DNA of 64,000 nucleotides. Origin: Siphonodentalium dalli (Eukaryota; Mollusca; Scaphopoda; Gadilida; Siphonodentaliidae). Made by a program: the position numbers and the translations under genes. Under the pieces are notes generated by a model. The model saw nothing but the letters and a program-made list of their open reading frames with translations. It was not told where the DNA came from and made no database searches. Positions 54,301 through 64,000 of this stretch are shown here, one piece after another. Every line of letters begins with the position of its first letter. Position 1 is the stretch's first letter. The stretch covers positions 213,014,151-213,078,150 of the forward strand of contig CP136065.1 in the NCBI GenBank assembly GCA_032622095.1, written 5' to 3'.

Positions 54301-54797
54301 CTACAACGAGTCCCCAGTTTATAGCGGAATTTACAAACCGAGTCCAGTAAATTAGGTCTGGACCGAGCCTTTGGCGAGGTTAAGACAAATTTACTGGACG
54401 AGTTTTGTCAATTCCGCTATAAACTGGGGACGATCGAGTTGTAGATTCTATTTATTACATGATCCAAAACCTACATAAAACATACTTAAATCAACAAATG
54501 GTACGTGAAACTAACGTCGACTTCAAAAAGACCTGCGATGACGTTTCACGTAAGTAGTTGTTGTTTGTACGCGTGTAAAGAAATAGTTTCAGATAAATAA
54601 AGACTCCTTGCCGTATTTAATGGCGTAAATTTAATTAAAAATATTGGAAGCCATAGTATGTTGAGACGTAGCGTACGGAATGTCAACAGACGACAAAGGT
54701 CAACTGGCAATATTTCCTGTTATTAAACGAACGTTTAATATCACAATTTATAGAATGGTTTATTGAATTAAATAAGGTAGGATCATGTAATAAATAT
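54301..54797 (+). mobile_element. Family D MITE (D4)
   Basis: The hairpin 54301-54444 (CTACAACGAGTCCCCAGTTT) keeps the long central arm seen in D3. The body to 54797 ends GTAGGATCATGTAATAAATA, the reverse complement of TATTTATTACATGATCC just after the hairpin. Confidence 0.75.
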
Positions 54798-55289
54798 GCA
54801 TTTGTTATAACATACCCAGAAAGTTCTTCTATTGGAATAGATAACATGGTGATGGTTGCCAGTCACAATTTGGGTTTTTTGCTTATTATATGAACGTTAT
54901 TCATCATATATATGCATGGTACCAGAGAGTCAGACAATAAAGTCAGAACTACTTGTATACTGTATAGAGATTTGCCCATCATTTGTAGCCAAGCCCACAT
55001 GTTACCTCTAACGGTATACAAACAGTTGTGTTCAAAGTAGCTCCAACCCCGGGGATTCTTTGTATACGTGTTTATCAGCAAATACCTACCATATCGACTC
55101 AAATCAGTTCTATCATTTAAGTTTGGAAGGACACGCGTAATCACACCAGGATATACATCAGTTTATTATTTAGAAAGGATATGCCTGAAGCAAGATATGA
55201 ACGAAATAGCTTAACAAGAGCATCGCTAGGGCGTGCAAAATACGCCTGTTAGTCATTTGAATTGTACTACCGCACAATTCAGTAACAAG

Positions 55290-55850
55290 AAAAAGATCCG
55301 GATCTTATGGAAAAATTATTGGAACGAACTTGACCTGTATTTTCAACTGTAAAACACATATACCAAGTTTGATTCTGATCAGGTCATCCAAACTTGAGTT
55401 ATAGATCGGAAATGAAAATGTTAACAGACAGACGGACGCACTGATAACATAATACGACCGTATTTAAAAAAAAGGTCTATACTCAAGCTTTTAGCAGGGG
55501 AAATACACACACTAACTGTTTCAAATCAAATAATCCAAACTGGAATTATCGGTCGGAAAACAAAATGTTTTGAAATCGGTCAAATTCTAAGTCGAAAAAG
55601 AGCCGTAACTCATGTAAAAATATTTTGGACGGAACTCATATTCGAGCTTGGACATTATAGTTAGCTAGGAAATACACGTATCAACTTTGGTTCAGTCGGA
55701 AACCAAAAATATTTAAAGAACGGTCAAATTCTAAGTCGAAAAAGGGCCGTAACTCATGACAAAAATATTTGGACGGAACCCATATACGAACTGGGCCTGT
55801 GTTTTAAACTGGGAAACACACATACCAACTTGTAACTCGCCTCACTTCAT
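55290..55850. repeat. Diverged tandem units with GGGCCGTAACTC
   Basis: About three units of 140-270 bp share AGGGCCGTAACTCATG, AATATTTGGACGGAACCCAT and AAACACACATACCAACTT. Comparable AAGGGCCATAACTC repeats are, to my knowledge, common in molluscan non-coding DNA. Confidence 0.6.
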
Positions 55851-55859
55851 TTTCTAAGA

Positions 55860-57306
55860 TAAGTGCGTATAACCTGTAAACTACCATATTCTAATAGTCA
55901 GCGATCGTCGAACCTTAAATAAAAATTACTTTTATCTCGGAAAATAAATCTTCACTAAACAAGGATGTTGGAGCAAGTTGCTCAGCTTATCGTGGTTTCA
56001 GCGAAGGAATGTGGGTATTTTGTGAATTGATAACATCAGAAATGCATTGAAGGGGAACGATGTATATGCAACTCTGCATTAGCCCTGGTACCAACACATA
56101 ACGTATTAAAATATGAAAGTATCATTAAAACTTTGCGTAAAGATGTTTCGCTAGGCGAGTTAAGTAACCCATTGAATTGTGATAGTAAAATAATTATGTA
56201 TAAAGGGTGCGTAAATGTGCTACCGCGCATAAGGTTCTATTCATATTGCACACGCGCTGGCGATTAATCGCCGCGTTTTTTAAGGTGCGTGCTAACACAA
56301 CGCAGATCTATTCATGACCAATTGCCTTCCTCTAACAACCACGTCCTATTCGTGACCTATCATCTTCTTCAATCAATATCGTCATCGAGATAGCCGTTAC
56401 AGAGAATGACATGGTTCACAGGGCCAGCATATACTATCCGGGTACAATCATTCTCATAACTGATGGGCGTCAAAATAATAAATGATTTACGGAAAGGAAA
56501 TGGCTTGGAACGAAGTCTCCAACGTATAGCTGGCATCAGTGGTGATTTTTGAAGAATTCAATCGAATTATATTACCTGTCAGTCTCGCGCAAAACTGTAC
56601 CCAAGGTTTTGAATATAGCTATACGGGGATATTTGTAACGCTGGAGATTCTCAGTTGGGGAGGGGGTCCAACATGGGATGTCCATCTTCACCACTCCCTT
56701 GGAACCCGAAATCACACAATGCGTGAATCTTTATTCACGCCACTTCCTTGCATGGTTTGACATTTTTCGTTTGGGTTATATTTGAAACCAATTTAAGACC
56801 AATTCACACAAATCCCTCATAAATATGTTGACATTTTCCTAAGTGGTACCAAAAATTTGACTTGAACGAAACTAGAGCTTTATGCCCTTTTAACATATCA
56901 AAATCCCTAACAGAAGCTGAAAAATTCATAAATTTACCTCTATGGCTGAGACGCTTCACAACCGTATACGACAGTATTGCGCTCTGGTTTTGGCGACGGA
57001 AATATAGTCCCCAAATTTGCATCTTTGTTTTCGTGTCTATTTTAGTTAGTGCAACGAAGTTGGACAAGAATTTAACTTTAACGAACAAAGCAACCATTTT
57101 GTATTGCATGGTGTTGGTGTCATGCGCTATTTTTCGAAATAGTGTTAATCCGCCGCAATCAATGTAATTGTGTTGCCAAGTGATTGCCGACAAGCACGCG
57201 CATATTCATCACTAGCGTCAGATAAGGAAATATGTGTTAGCTTTTTAAATGCCATATAAGATATTCACGGTGAATCCCTAATTCACTTGTTATTATCTTA
57301 TTACAG
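55860..57306. other. Stretch upstream of the 57307 exon, nothing recognised
   Basis: No exon or clear repeat is seen. Confidence 0.4.
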
Positions 57307-57515
57307 TTGCCACACTCGTCGCCAAAGGATCTGTTGTGGTAGTCGGAGGTATTGTCGCCCTTCCGATTGTCGTGGGAGTGGGCGCAGCAAGCATCCCAAT
57401 CACCCCTGTCGCTATCGGTGTGATGAGAATCAGAAAGGCGATCAAGAAACGAAGACAAAACGCAGGGCTGGAGAACGTGTGTCTAACTTCTATACGTAAA
57501 ATTGAAACCAGATAA
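57307..57515 (+). CDS. Candidate transmembrane C-terminal exon of the RBR gene
   Basis: A good acceptor (TTATCTTATTACAG) precedes a 69-codon open segment that starts by needing one base from the upstream exon. It encodes a long hydrophobic stretch (GSVVVVGGIVALPIVVGVGA), a second hydrophobic part, and a basic tail (RIRKAIKKRRQ), like the membrane anchor at the C-terminus of RNF217. Joined to base 52015 it would make a 341-residue protein. This needs a GC-AG intron of 5.3 kb; alternatively the exon belongs to a second RBR gene or an unseen isoform. Confidence 0.55.
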
Positions 57516-57549
57516 AGAGCGTTTATATTGCTTATATGATGTAAATAAA

Positions 57550-58076
57550 GAGAGTCTGTCTCACTTCAATGATAAAGATTGTTCCTTTTTAACAAACCTG
57601 CGTTTAGTGTGCCTATCATTTGCAGAATGGGGTCACCAAATTCACCCTCTTTGGACATCATTATGGATGGCCACGTTTGCTACGGGACACATAGACTCAG
57701 ATTGAAGATGAATGATGAACATTGTGATGTACACCCATTGGCAACCTCTATTATGCAATGTGTCGTCTGCCAATCTAGGGATATAGAGATACTAAACTAA
57801 AAAAGAAATAGAATATACGTGAAGAAGTTTCGATAGAGACGATAAGAGGCATAAGCAGAATAAGGTCCCCAGATGGTTATATTTAGTGAAGCTATCCCGC
57901 TAAAAACAGAATTAATGAGGTCCCAGGGGGTGCAACTAGTGATGCTAGCCCGCTATGCGGGATAGCGTCACTAAATTCACCCTCTGGGGACCTCATTCTG
58001 CAAATGGCAGGCACATTAAACTCGTGCTTGCTTGTTGATCTAATCCCGATATGGTGAAAACAAAGGTCTGTCTCAT
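57550..58076. mobile_element. Family E foldback element
   Basis: Left and right flanks are complementary (TTTAGTGTGCCTATCATTTG against CAAATGGCAGGCACATTAAA). The centre (57916-57994) is a palindrome with GGTCCCAGGGGGTGCAACTA, GCTAGCCCGCTATGCGGGAT and TTCACCCTCTGGGGACC. A partial copy precedes it at 57865-57910. Confidence 0.65.
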
Positions 58077-58310
58077 TTGAGCGGTACACGTGAAAACAGT
58101 TACACAATTGCTATACATTTTATTTCTGGAGTATATCAATAATGCAGATCGGTATTTCTCGTACATCGATTTTGGCTCGATCTGTACTGTACATGTATGA
58201 TACTGATATTTACGCCCAATTTACCAAATTGTCGACCAAAGAAGCATACCAGTATGTGTATTAATTTTGGGAAACTCTTCCACCCGAGTTTAGTGTTCCT
58301 GTCATTTAAT

Positions 58311-58390
58311 GATGTCACCAGAGGGTGAATTTAGTGACGCTATCCAGCATATCGGGCTAGCATCACCAAATTCACCATTTGGAGTCCCCA
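58311..58390. mobile_element. Family E palindrome, second copy
   Basis: GTCACCAGAGGGTGAATTTA pairs with TTCACCATTTGGAGTCCCC around GCTATCCAGCATATCGGGC. Flanks (CATTCTGCATAGGCAT and CACACTAAACTCAGGCTTGC) match those of the first copy. Confidence 0.65.
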
Positions 58391-59129
58391 TTCTGCATAG
58401 GCATCACTGCTATGGGAGAGATAGGGGGTGTTTATACATTACCCGGCGAAGATCGACAGACACACTAAACTCAGGCTTGCTTTCCTTCCACCCTGTATCG
58501 TGTTTACTTGTTGCAATATAGTGCGATGGTGCAAAAGTGTTGCTGGAAGTCTGTTTGGTAACCTCTATCTCCTACTCTGGCATGCATTGGGGGGGGGGGC
58601 AGCAGTCAGCCCATATCTCTTCATACCAGACAAGAAATACAATTCGCCTGAATGGTTGTTCTTTCCCCAACAGTTTACCGTCAAATAGTAAATTTCGTCC
58701 GGCTCCTATTCCGGCAACACAAATTTTAATTAAAACGCCGTACAAATATAATGACTAATTTAACACACAAACAGCGATATTATTATCCATTCATTAAAGG
58801 TCCACTTAATTTCCGTGTGATTGGGAAAAAGCCGTCATATGATCGTCTGGGAAAAAGTCATCTTGAACTCCCGAATGTCATATTGGACTCCCAAAATCAT
58901 ATTGGAATTGAACAAGTCCAATATGAATTTTATAAAAATTATCGGGACTCCAGTCGTTTTTTTTATAAACATACAGATGGATAATAAAATTGTCATTATA
59001 CAATATTGTGTACAGTATCTGGTTTTGTGTTGTACTCGTCCAGGTTGAGATGAATAGTAATATAAGACCCGACGCTATACGCATCTCGTCTAATATGACA
59101 TTTCACCACAAATGGACTCGTACAAGAAA

Positions 59130-59420
59130 AGGAACTCTCCAACTGGTATATCAAGCTTCCCAACTGTTGGAAGTTTCCAACCTGACACCCTGCTAAGGTT
59201 GGAAAATTTCCAGACGATTGCCATTTCACACCAAAATTGTGACCAACAGTAGAAAAACATCCTACCGTTGGTCTAAAAACAAGAAATTCCCCACGAAATA
59301 CTGGTTGTAAAATAAACAATTCCAACCTATCGCTGGTGTAAACATTTCTAACTAATGTTGTGTCAGGCATGACATTTCCAACTGTTGAAATACCAAAGTT
59401 GCCACTGCTCCCACCGCCAC
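59130..59420. repeat. Degenerate short-motif repeat
   Basis: The motif ATTTCCAACNGTTGG and its complement recur about ten times at irregular spacing. Confidence 0.45.
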
Positions 59421-59434
59421 ATCCCTTTCTCTTT

Positions 59435-59605
59435 GTTAGGGAGATGCGAAAAGGGTACACAAAGAATATCGGTCGGTTACGAAAAACCAAAGCCCCCAGA
59501 CGCTGAAAGTAATCTGGCTGCCCTACGGAGCCTCATCAAGAAAGCTTTACATATACACACTGCGCCAAATGTGAAGCAGGAGTCACCAGGAACGCTTTGA
59601 CTGCT
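59435..59605 (+). pseudogene. Duplicated, frameshifted copy of LRRC74-like exon 12
   Basis: The pyrimidine-rich acceptor, GGAGATGCGAAAAGG and the following coding sequence match exon 12 at 36908 closely. One extra A in the run after CGGTTACGA shifts the frame and brings a TGA within about 10 codons. About 40 bp of the exon centre are missing further on, giving another early stop. It lies at the start of the right copy of the segmental duplication. It cannot supply a full C-terminus to the gene, although a different splice use cannot be excluded. Confidence 0.8.
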
Positions 59606-59940
59606 GTCTTCAAATTTTCGGATGAGTGTTCCTCGCAAAATAGTCATCTTCAGCTAGAAACTTAAACCTTTACCAGCGATCTTTGAAAAATCACTGATGG
59701 ATATAGAAAGAAAATATATGACGTCATACACCAGCGCCTAAGGTATAAACAATCACGCGCCTATATATATAGATATACACACACGCGTTTTGTGATGTTG
59801 GAAAGACTCTACTACAGGAATAATGTTTAACGGTTTCTACTTCATTTTCTCTGTATACTCAATGGCATACATTGTTATATATAGTCTAAATACAACTGAA
59901 AGCAATTAAACAACCATTCCGTGGTTGATTGCCATGTATG

Positions 59941-60337
59941 GATCCATCCCACTCCCAGCCAACTCAGTTTCGGCAGTAAATGGTATTATATCTACCATAG
60001 AGCGTAGGCTTTGGATCCGTATACAACATATAACTTGACATGGGCCCGAGTTGGTCATGCTCGCACAGCGTCGATCTCTACTCTTTGGGGCGCCGGACCA
60101 GCCCGGCAAAGTGTTCTGTTGTATAAATACGCACCTAATAATAACCACATATATGATATATATAAATCAAGTTAATTAAATGACTATAGATTGATACATC
60201 TTAGAAAGATCTTAAATGAACAGGGAAATTAATTCAATGTATTATGATTATATTATATATATACCTGTATATATTATTTGTATATATTTATTTGTAATTT
60301 GTCTTGAATGTCTTATATATAGATGTTAGACAATAAA
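59941..60337 (+). mobile_element. Probable 5'-truncated retrotransposon insertion
   Basis: This roughly 397-bp block interrupts GCCATGTATG/AATTGCCATC relative to the left copy (37999). One frame reads GPELVMLAQRRSLLFGAPDQ, RT-tail-like but not diagnostic, and its end AATAAATGATGATG is a simple tail. It looks like the 3' end of a LINE. Confidence 0.5.
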
Positions 60338-60677
60338 TGATGATGAATTGCCATCTTCATTTTTATTATTTGATAGGATTAGTTATACTTTTCCCCATGT
60401 TTGTTATTTATTTTTGTATTCGAAGCAGCCTGTCCTTATATATGGATGTTCTTGCTAATAAATTATATTATATTCTGTTATGCAAGTGTTCAATACACCA
60501 TACACGGCAGCCCCCAGTCCCTACAATAGCCCATGTGATGAGTACCATTTTGTGATCATATGCCAAGAGCTGAAAGATTTACGCGAATTATATATTCCAA
60601 AAATTATTGGGATAATCCGAACCGCAAACATTCCATGGACTACTTTCTCTTGAAAATATGAGCTTTCTGAAAAGACT

Positions 60678-60716
60678 TGAGTCCCCAGAGGGTGAATTTG
60701 GTGATGCTAGCCCGCA
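60678..60716. mobile_element. Half of a family E palindrome
   Basis: GAGTCCCCAGAGGGTGAATT through GCTAGCCCGC matches one arm of family E and is absent from the left duplicate (about 38580). Confidence 0.65.
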
Positions 60717-62139
60717 AGAGCATATTTATTAAATTGGCATTGAAAAAGGTTATTTACGATACTATTAGATAAACGTATATAAAGTATAGTGTACATCTCT
60801 GAGTTTGCACAGATGGTACGGAACACATTTTGGTATTCACTGACATATTTGGAATTGAACCTTTTATCTTTCTTGACATCATGAATAGAGATACATTCAT
60901 TTCGTACTGCCTTGGCGGGTGTATCCCAATGCAAATTGAACTGTTGTGTGATGAATATCGTCTTTTCAAGCGATGTGTGAGGTTTATTTTCATCCTATGT
61001 TCTGACTACGTTTTATGATGAAAATATCATATCGGATACCTCATTAACATATACATATAGCTTTTGTGGACGCATCGGTGCAGAAGTTCACCTCATCTCA
61101 TATATATATGTCTTAAATATCTTCGGTAAAATAAATCGGTATCATTGTGTAGTTGTGAAAATTATGCGATTTTCGACGAATAATCTGTTTCTGTTCCTCA
61201 CAGATTTCAATAATTTTTCAGGAATGTGTTGAACATAATAAATCCTATGTGACAGAAATGGATAGTGATTGATACTCTTCCCATTCATATAACTATTTGT
61301 CAGTGAGATTGCGTAATTTGCTAGAAATCGACGATTTTCTACAAAGAATCTGTTACGTTCTTTGGGGTGCTAATTGCCGATTTACCGCTCGACGTTCCTT
61401 GCCAATAATACGTTTAATTCTCAAAAATGTTGCATTGGTCATGAAGGGAGATGTTGTACTTTCGAATGATGTATAATGGTATTGTTTTATTGCGTAAAAC
61501 GCGAGAAAATTAAGTTGATATCTCTGTTCCTGTTACTCGGAAAAGTCACTTGTTACCCGGAAGCTGTTCCTGTTCCTGGTTCCGTTGCTGTTAGTCAATC
61601 ACTCATGCATAAAGTTTGTATAAAAAATGGTTAGATATTGGTGCGAATTACATTAAGCAATGCAATTCAGATTTTGACCTTAAATGTACATGTGTGGCAT
61701 TTAGTGTATACGATCACACACTGGCAAGTTTGACTGGTGTTGTTTTCAGACATTTCGCCATAGAAAACCATATGAAGAAAATATGTTGTTGTTACACAAT
61801 CATTTAAAGGTGGTGCTAAAGTTTGCCTTCAAATACACGTATGATTGATTAATGTAAGATAATTGCATGTTATTTACAGACAAATTGTCGACCGATAAGA
61901 TCGCTAAAGGTGGACCTACAGAGGTTTTACTTCTCATATAGTTAGCTGTGGTACATATGCATTTTATAAGAAATTTGCACTGGCAAGTTTGCACATTATT
62001 TCTGTGCAGCCATTTTTTTCATAGAAAGACATATGGTGCCAGCATATATTTGTATGATAATTGCATGCTAGTTACAGGCAAATTTCGATAGCGTCGTTGC
62101 TAGTGGAAGTATATAGTTTTTACTACTCATGTAGTTAGA

Positions 62140-63120
62140 TGTGGTACAGGGTGCAATTTATAAGCATTTTTGCATATTGTTTCTTGCACATTGTAGCTTT
62201 CTATACCTTAAAGGTACTACTCAATATGATGGTCCCCGTATAATCAGATTCCAACTACAACAATTTTTAGAAATGCCGCTTCAGTTATCAGAATCGATTA
62301 AATGCCAAAAAATAAATAATGCTAATCACAGTCACATATAGTATAAAATTGCCCGAAACATGTTGCTCGACGAAATTTGGCCTTATTATCAATAAAAAGC
62401 CTCGTGGTTTTCGAGTTAACCATCTTGATCCGCAATTTGGTCCGATACCGTCGACTTTTTCTGGGCCACTAATAAGTCACGATGGTGAAAACAAAAATAA
62501 GAGATTTCAAAAATCGATAGTTAATAACGCTGAGCTTTGATGTGTGGTTTCCTCGACTCGATTCAAATATTTGTTACCCTCGAATCCAAATAAATAGTAA
62601 TTAAGGGGCGCATAATCGGATTTTGCATCTTTAATGCCTGCAATATAATGCCTGGCACATATGCGAGTGTATGATCATACCATAAGCTAACGATAAAACT
62701 CGCCGCACATAGTCACGTCCACAGGTGGGGAATAAATCATAACAAAGAATAGAGAGGACATTTCTACTTCCCCCGAGACTCCCTTAAATCCCTTGATATG
62801 CAGAAGTCTCTTGAAAAAAATGTATATGAAACTGCAACATAATGTTCGTCATGTCTTCAAGCAGCGAGATATGGGCTGCATGTGTGCATTCGGTATGTAT
62901 TGTGTGCAGGATGTCTGCCTATGCGTGTACAGTTCCTTTTGGGGAATAAGATGTTATCTGGTAACTTGTCTGCCATCCAAATTAATTGACCATTGTATAT
63001 GCCATCCAAAATTAATTACTTGTTTCTGAATCACTGATTTGTCAAAGCCTCATTGATCTTTTTATTTATATAAGCAGTTTGTAAGCAACTTGCCGGAGTA
63101 CACATTTTCGGTTGTAAATT
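62140..63120. other. Intergenic, nothing recognised
   Basis: No exon or repeat family is recognised. Confidence 0.4.
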
Positions 63121-63500
63121 TAACAAAATAGCCTCGCGCAAATACGCACATAATCGTCCTATAAAGTGAAACAGATACATAATGTGATTATTTGATTCTG
63201 AAATAAGCAGATAATGGAGTCATATCCTTTATTTCGTTTGAGGAGGCGGGCCACAGTGAAAAACACATGTTGAAGAGCAAAACCTGGAAAAAGTCGCGAG
63301 TTCGCATATTTGTGTCATTCATTGTCCGCATATAATCTGTGTAGAATCGCCTCATTATGGGTCGATAATGCGACTAAAACGCTCTCATTTTCAGCACATT
63401 ATCGACTCAAAACGAGCCAAGTATAAGCAGATTATCTACATAAATCAAGTTATATTATAAGCAGATATTGTGCGGATATCTGGAGAAAAGGCTCAAAATT
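63120..63500 (-). repeat. Family L repeat, reverse orientation
   Basis: ATTTGATTCTGAAATAAGCA and GATAATGGAGTCATATC are the reverse complement of 41410-41425 and 41910-41935; the GTCGATAATG / CATTATCGACTC dyad is also shared. Confidence 0.55.
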
Positions 63501-63762
63501 AACACCATAATTGTTCATGTTTCATGTTTCACATTAACTGCCAACGTCTGCTATTTATTAATATTATAATAACAGTTATTTGTTTGTGATCGGAATAAAA
63601 TATCAACGGAATTTAAATTGTGGCGAAGAAACTAACGAAATCCGCTTAGCATATGGACATATGCCGATATTTCACTACGAAACGGGTGTGTTACGAAACT
63701 GGGGACCCACTTGACCAATCAAGGATCAGGATTTAGTGTAACACAGACGGACTATATATATA

Positions 63763-64000
63763 TTAACCCTTTACCCAACAGAATGGCCCTGTGCCAATGC
63801 ATTCTCTTATATATGCGAGTCGACCATAGGTCGCCTCGCATATATAAGAGAATGCATTGGCTTAACACATTAAAAAAAAAAAAATTTAGGCCAATGCATT
63901 CTCTTATATATGCGAGGCGACCTATGGTCGACTCGCATATATATATAAAACAATTTTTTAGGCCAATGCATTCTCTTATATATAAGAGAATGCATTGGCA
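63763..64000. mobile_element. Family A palindromic MITE, cut by the window end (A5)
   Basis: It begins TTAACCCTTTACCCAACA. The first hairpin (63796-63864) is intact, the second (from 63891) loses its right outer arm, and a third, collapsed palindrome (63962-63999) has no loop arms. The right terminal repeat lies beyond the window. Confidence 0.85.

Larger units (their letters stand above)
59421..62140. repeat. Segmental duplication, right copy
   Basis: Partner of 36893-41340. It lacks about 580 bp found after exon 12 in the left copy (37180-37755), lacks A4, C4 and C5, and carries two extra insertions (59941-60337 and 60678-60716). Confidence 0.85.

Noticed and set aside
62760-63029. 78-codon Cys-rich ORF (CMCAFGMYCVQDVCLCVYSS)
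   Set aside because: No signal peptide at its start, no splice context, and compositional chance is enough to explain it.

Overview
This is a eukaryotic (animal) nuclear window, not a prokaryotic one. It is AT-rich, carries short coding exons flanked by clean GTRAGT donors and pyrimidine-AG acceptors, and most of it is intron or intergenic sequence packed with transposable-element debris. The mixture of (TCTG)n-bearing Helitron-like ends, several kinds of non-LTR retrotransposon, Penelope-like fragments, many palindromic MITEs and a tandem repeat containing the phrase GGGCCGTAACTC suggests a marine lophotrochozoan, perhaps a mollusc. The exact taxon cannot be fixed from the sequence alone.

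Two host genes are supported, both on the + strand. The first spans about 3476-37169. Twelve exons join in consistent phase to a 609-residue protein with a basic, low-complexity N-terminus, about eight ribonuclease-inhibitor-type leucine-rich repeats and two C-terminal EF-hands. It is an LRRC74A/B-like protein. The loop of the second EF-hand is split by the last intron and is restored exactly at the splice, which strongly supports the final exon. The second gene (50249-52020, possibly continuing to 57515) is an RBR-type E3 ubiquitin ligase resembling RNF217, with an acidic N-terminus, RING1, IBR and RING2. A downstream exon at 57307-57515 encodes a membrane-spanning segment that would fit as its C-terminus, if a non-canonical GC donor at 52016 is used.

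Repeat layout: 1-3475 is intergenic with MITEs. Intron 1 (3801-6129) opens with a 34-35 bp minisatellite. Intron 2 (6318-14484) holds a 2.2-kb direct duplication, Penelope-like fragments and palindromic elements. Introns 3-11 carry further TTAA-flanked MITEs, Helitron-like termini, a (GA)n tract and a decayed non-LTR copy (35462-36835). From 36893 to 41340 lies the left copy of a segmental duplication whose right copy is at 59421-62140; the right copy includes a frameshifted copy of the last LRRC74-like exon. Between the copies are a broken but nearly full-length non-LTR element (42418-47308), a second non-LTR fragment (47405-48865) and the RBR gene.

The most striking unexplained structure is a 69-nt near-perfect palindrome (27-bp outer stem, one conserved T/C mismatch, 5-bp inner stem, ATA loop). 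It recurs, usually as an inverted pair, inside at least two MITE families that have different terminal inverted repeats but both target TTAA. A third TTAA family (C) carries a 20-bp terminal repeat and is found nested inside one of them. The segmental duplication supplies natural filled and empty sites for several of these insertions.
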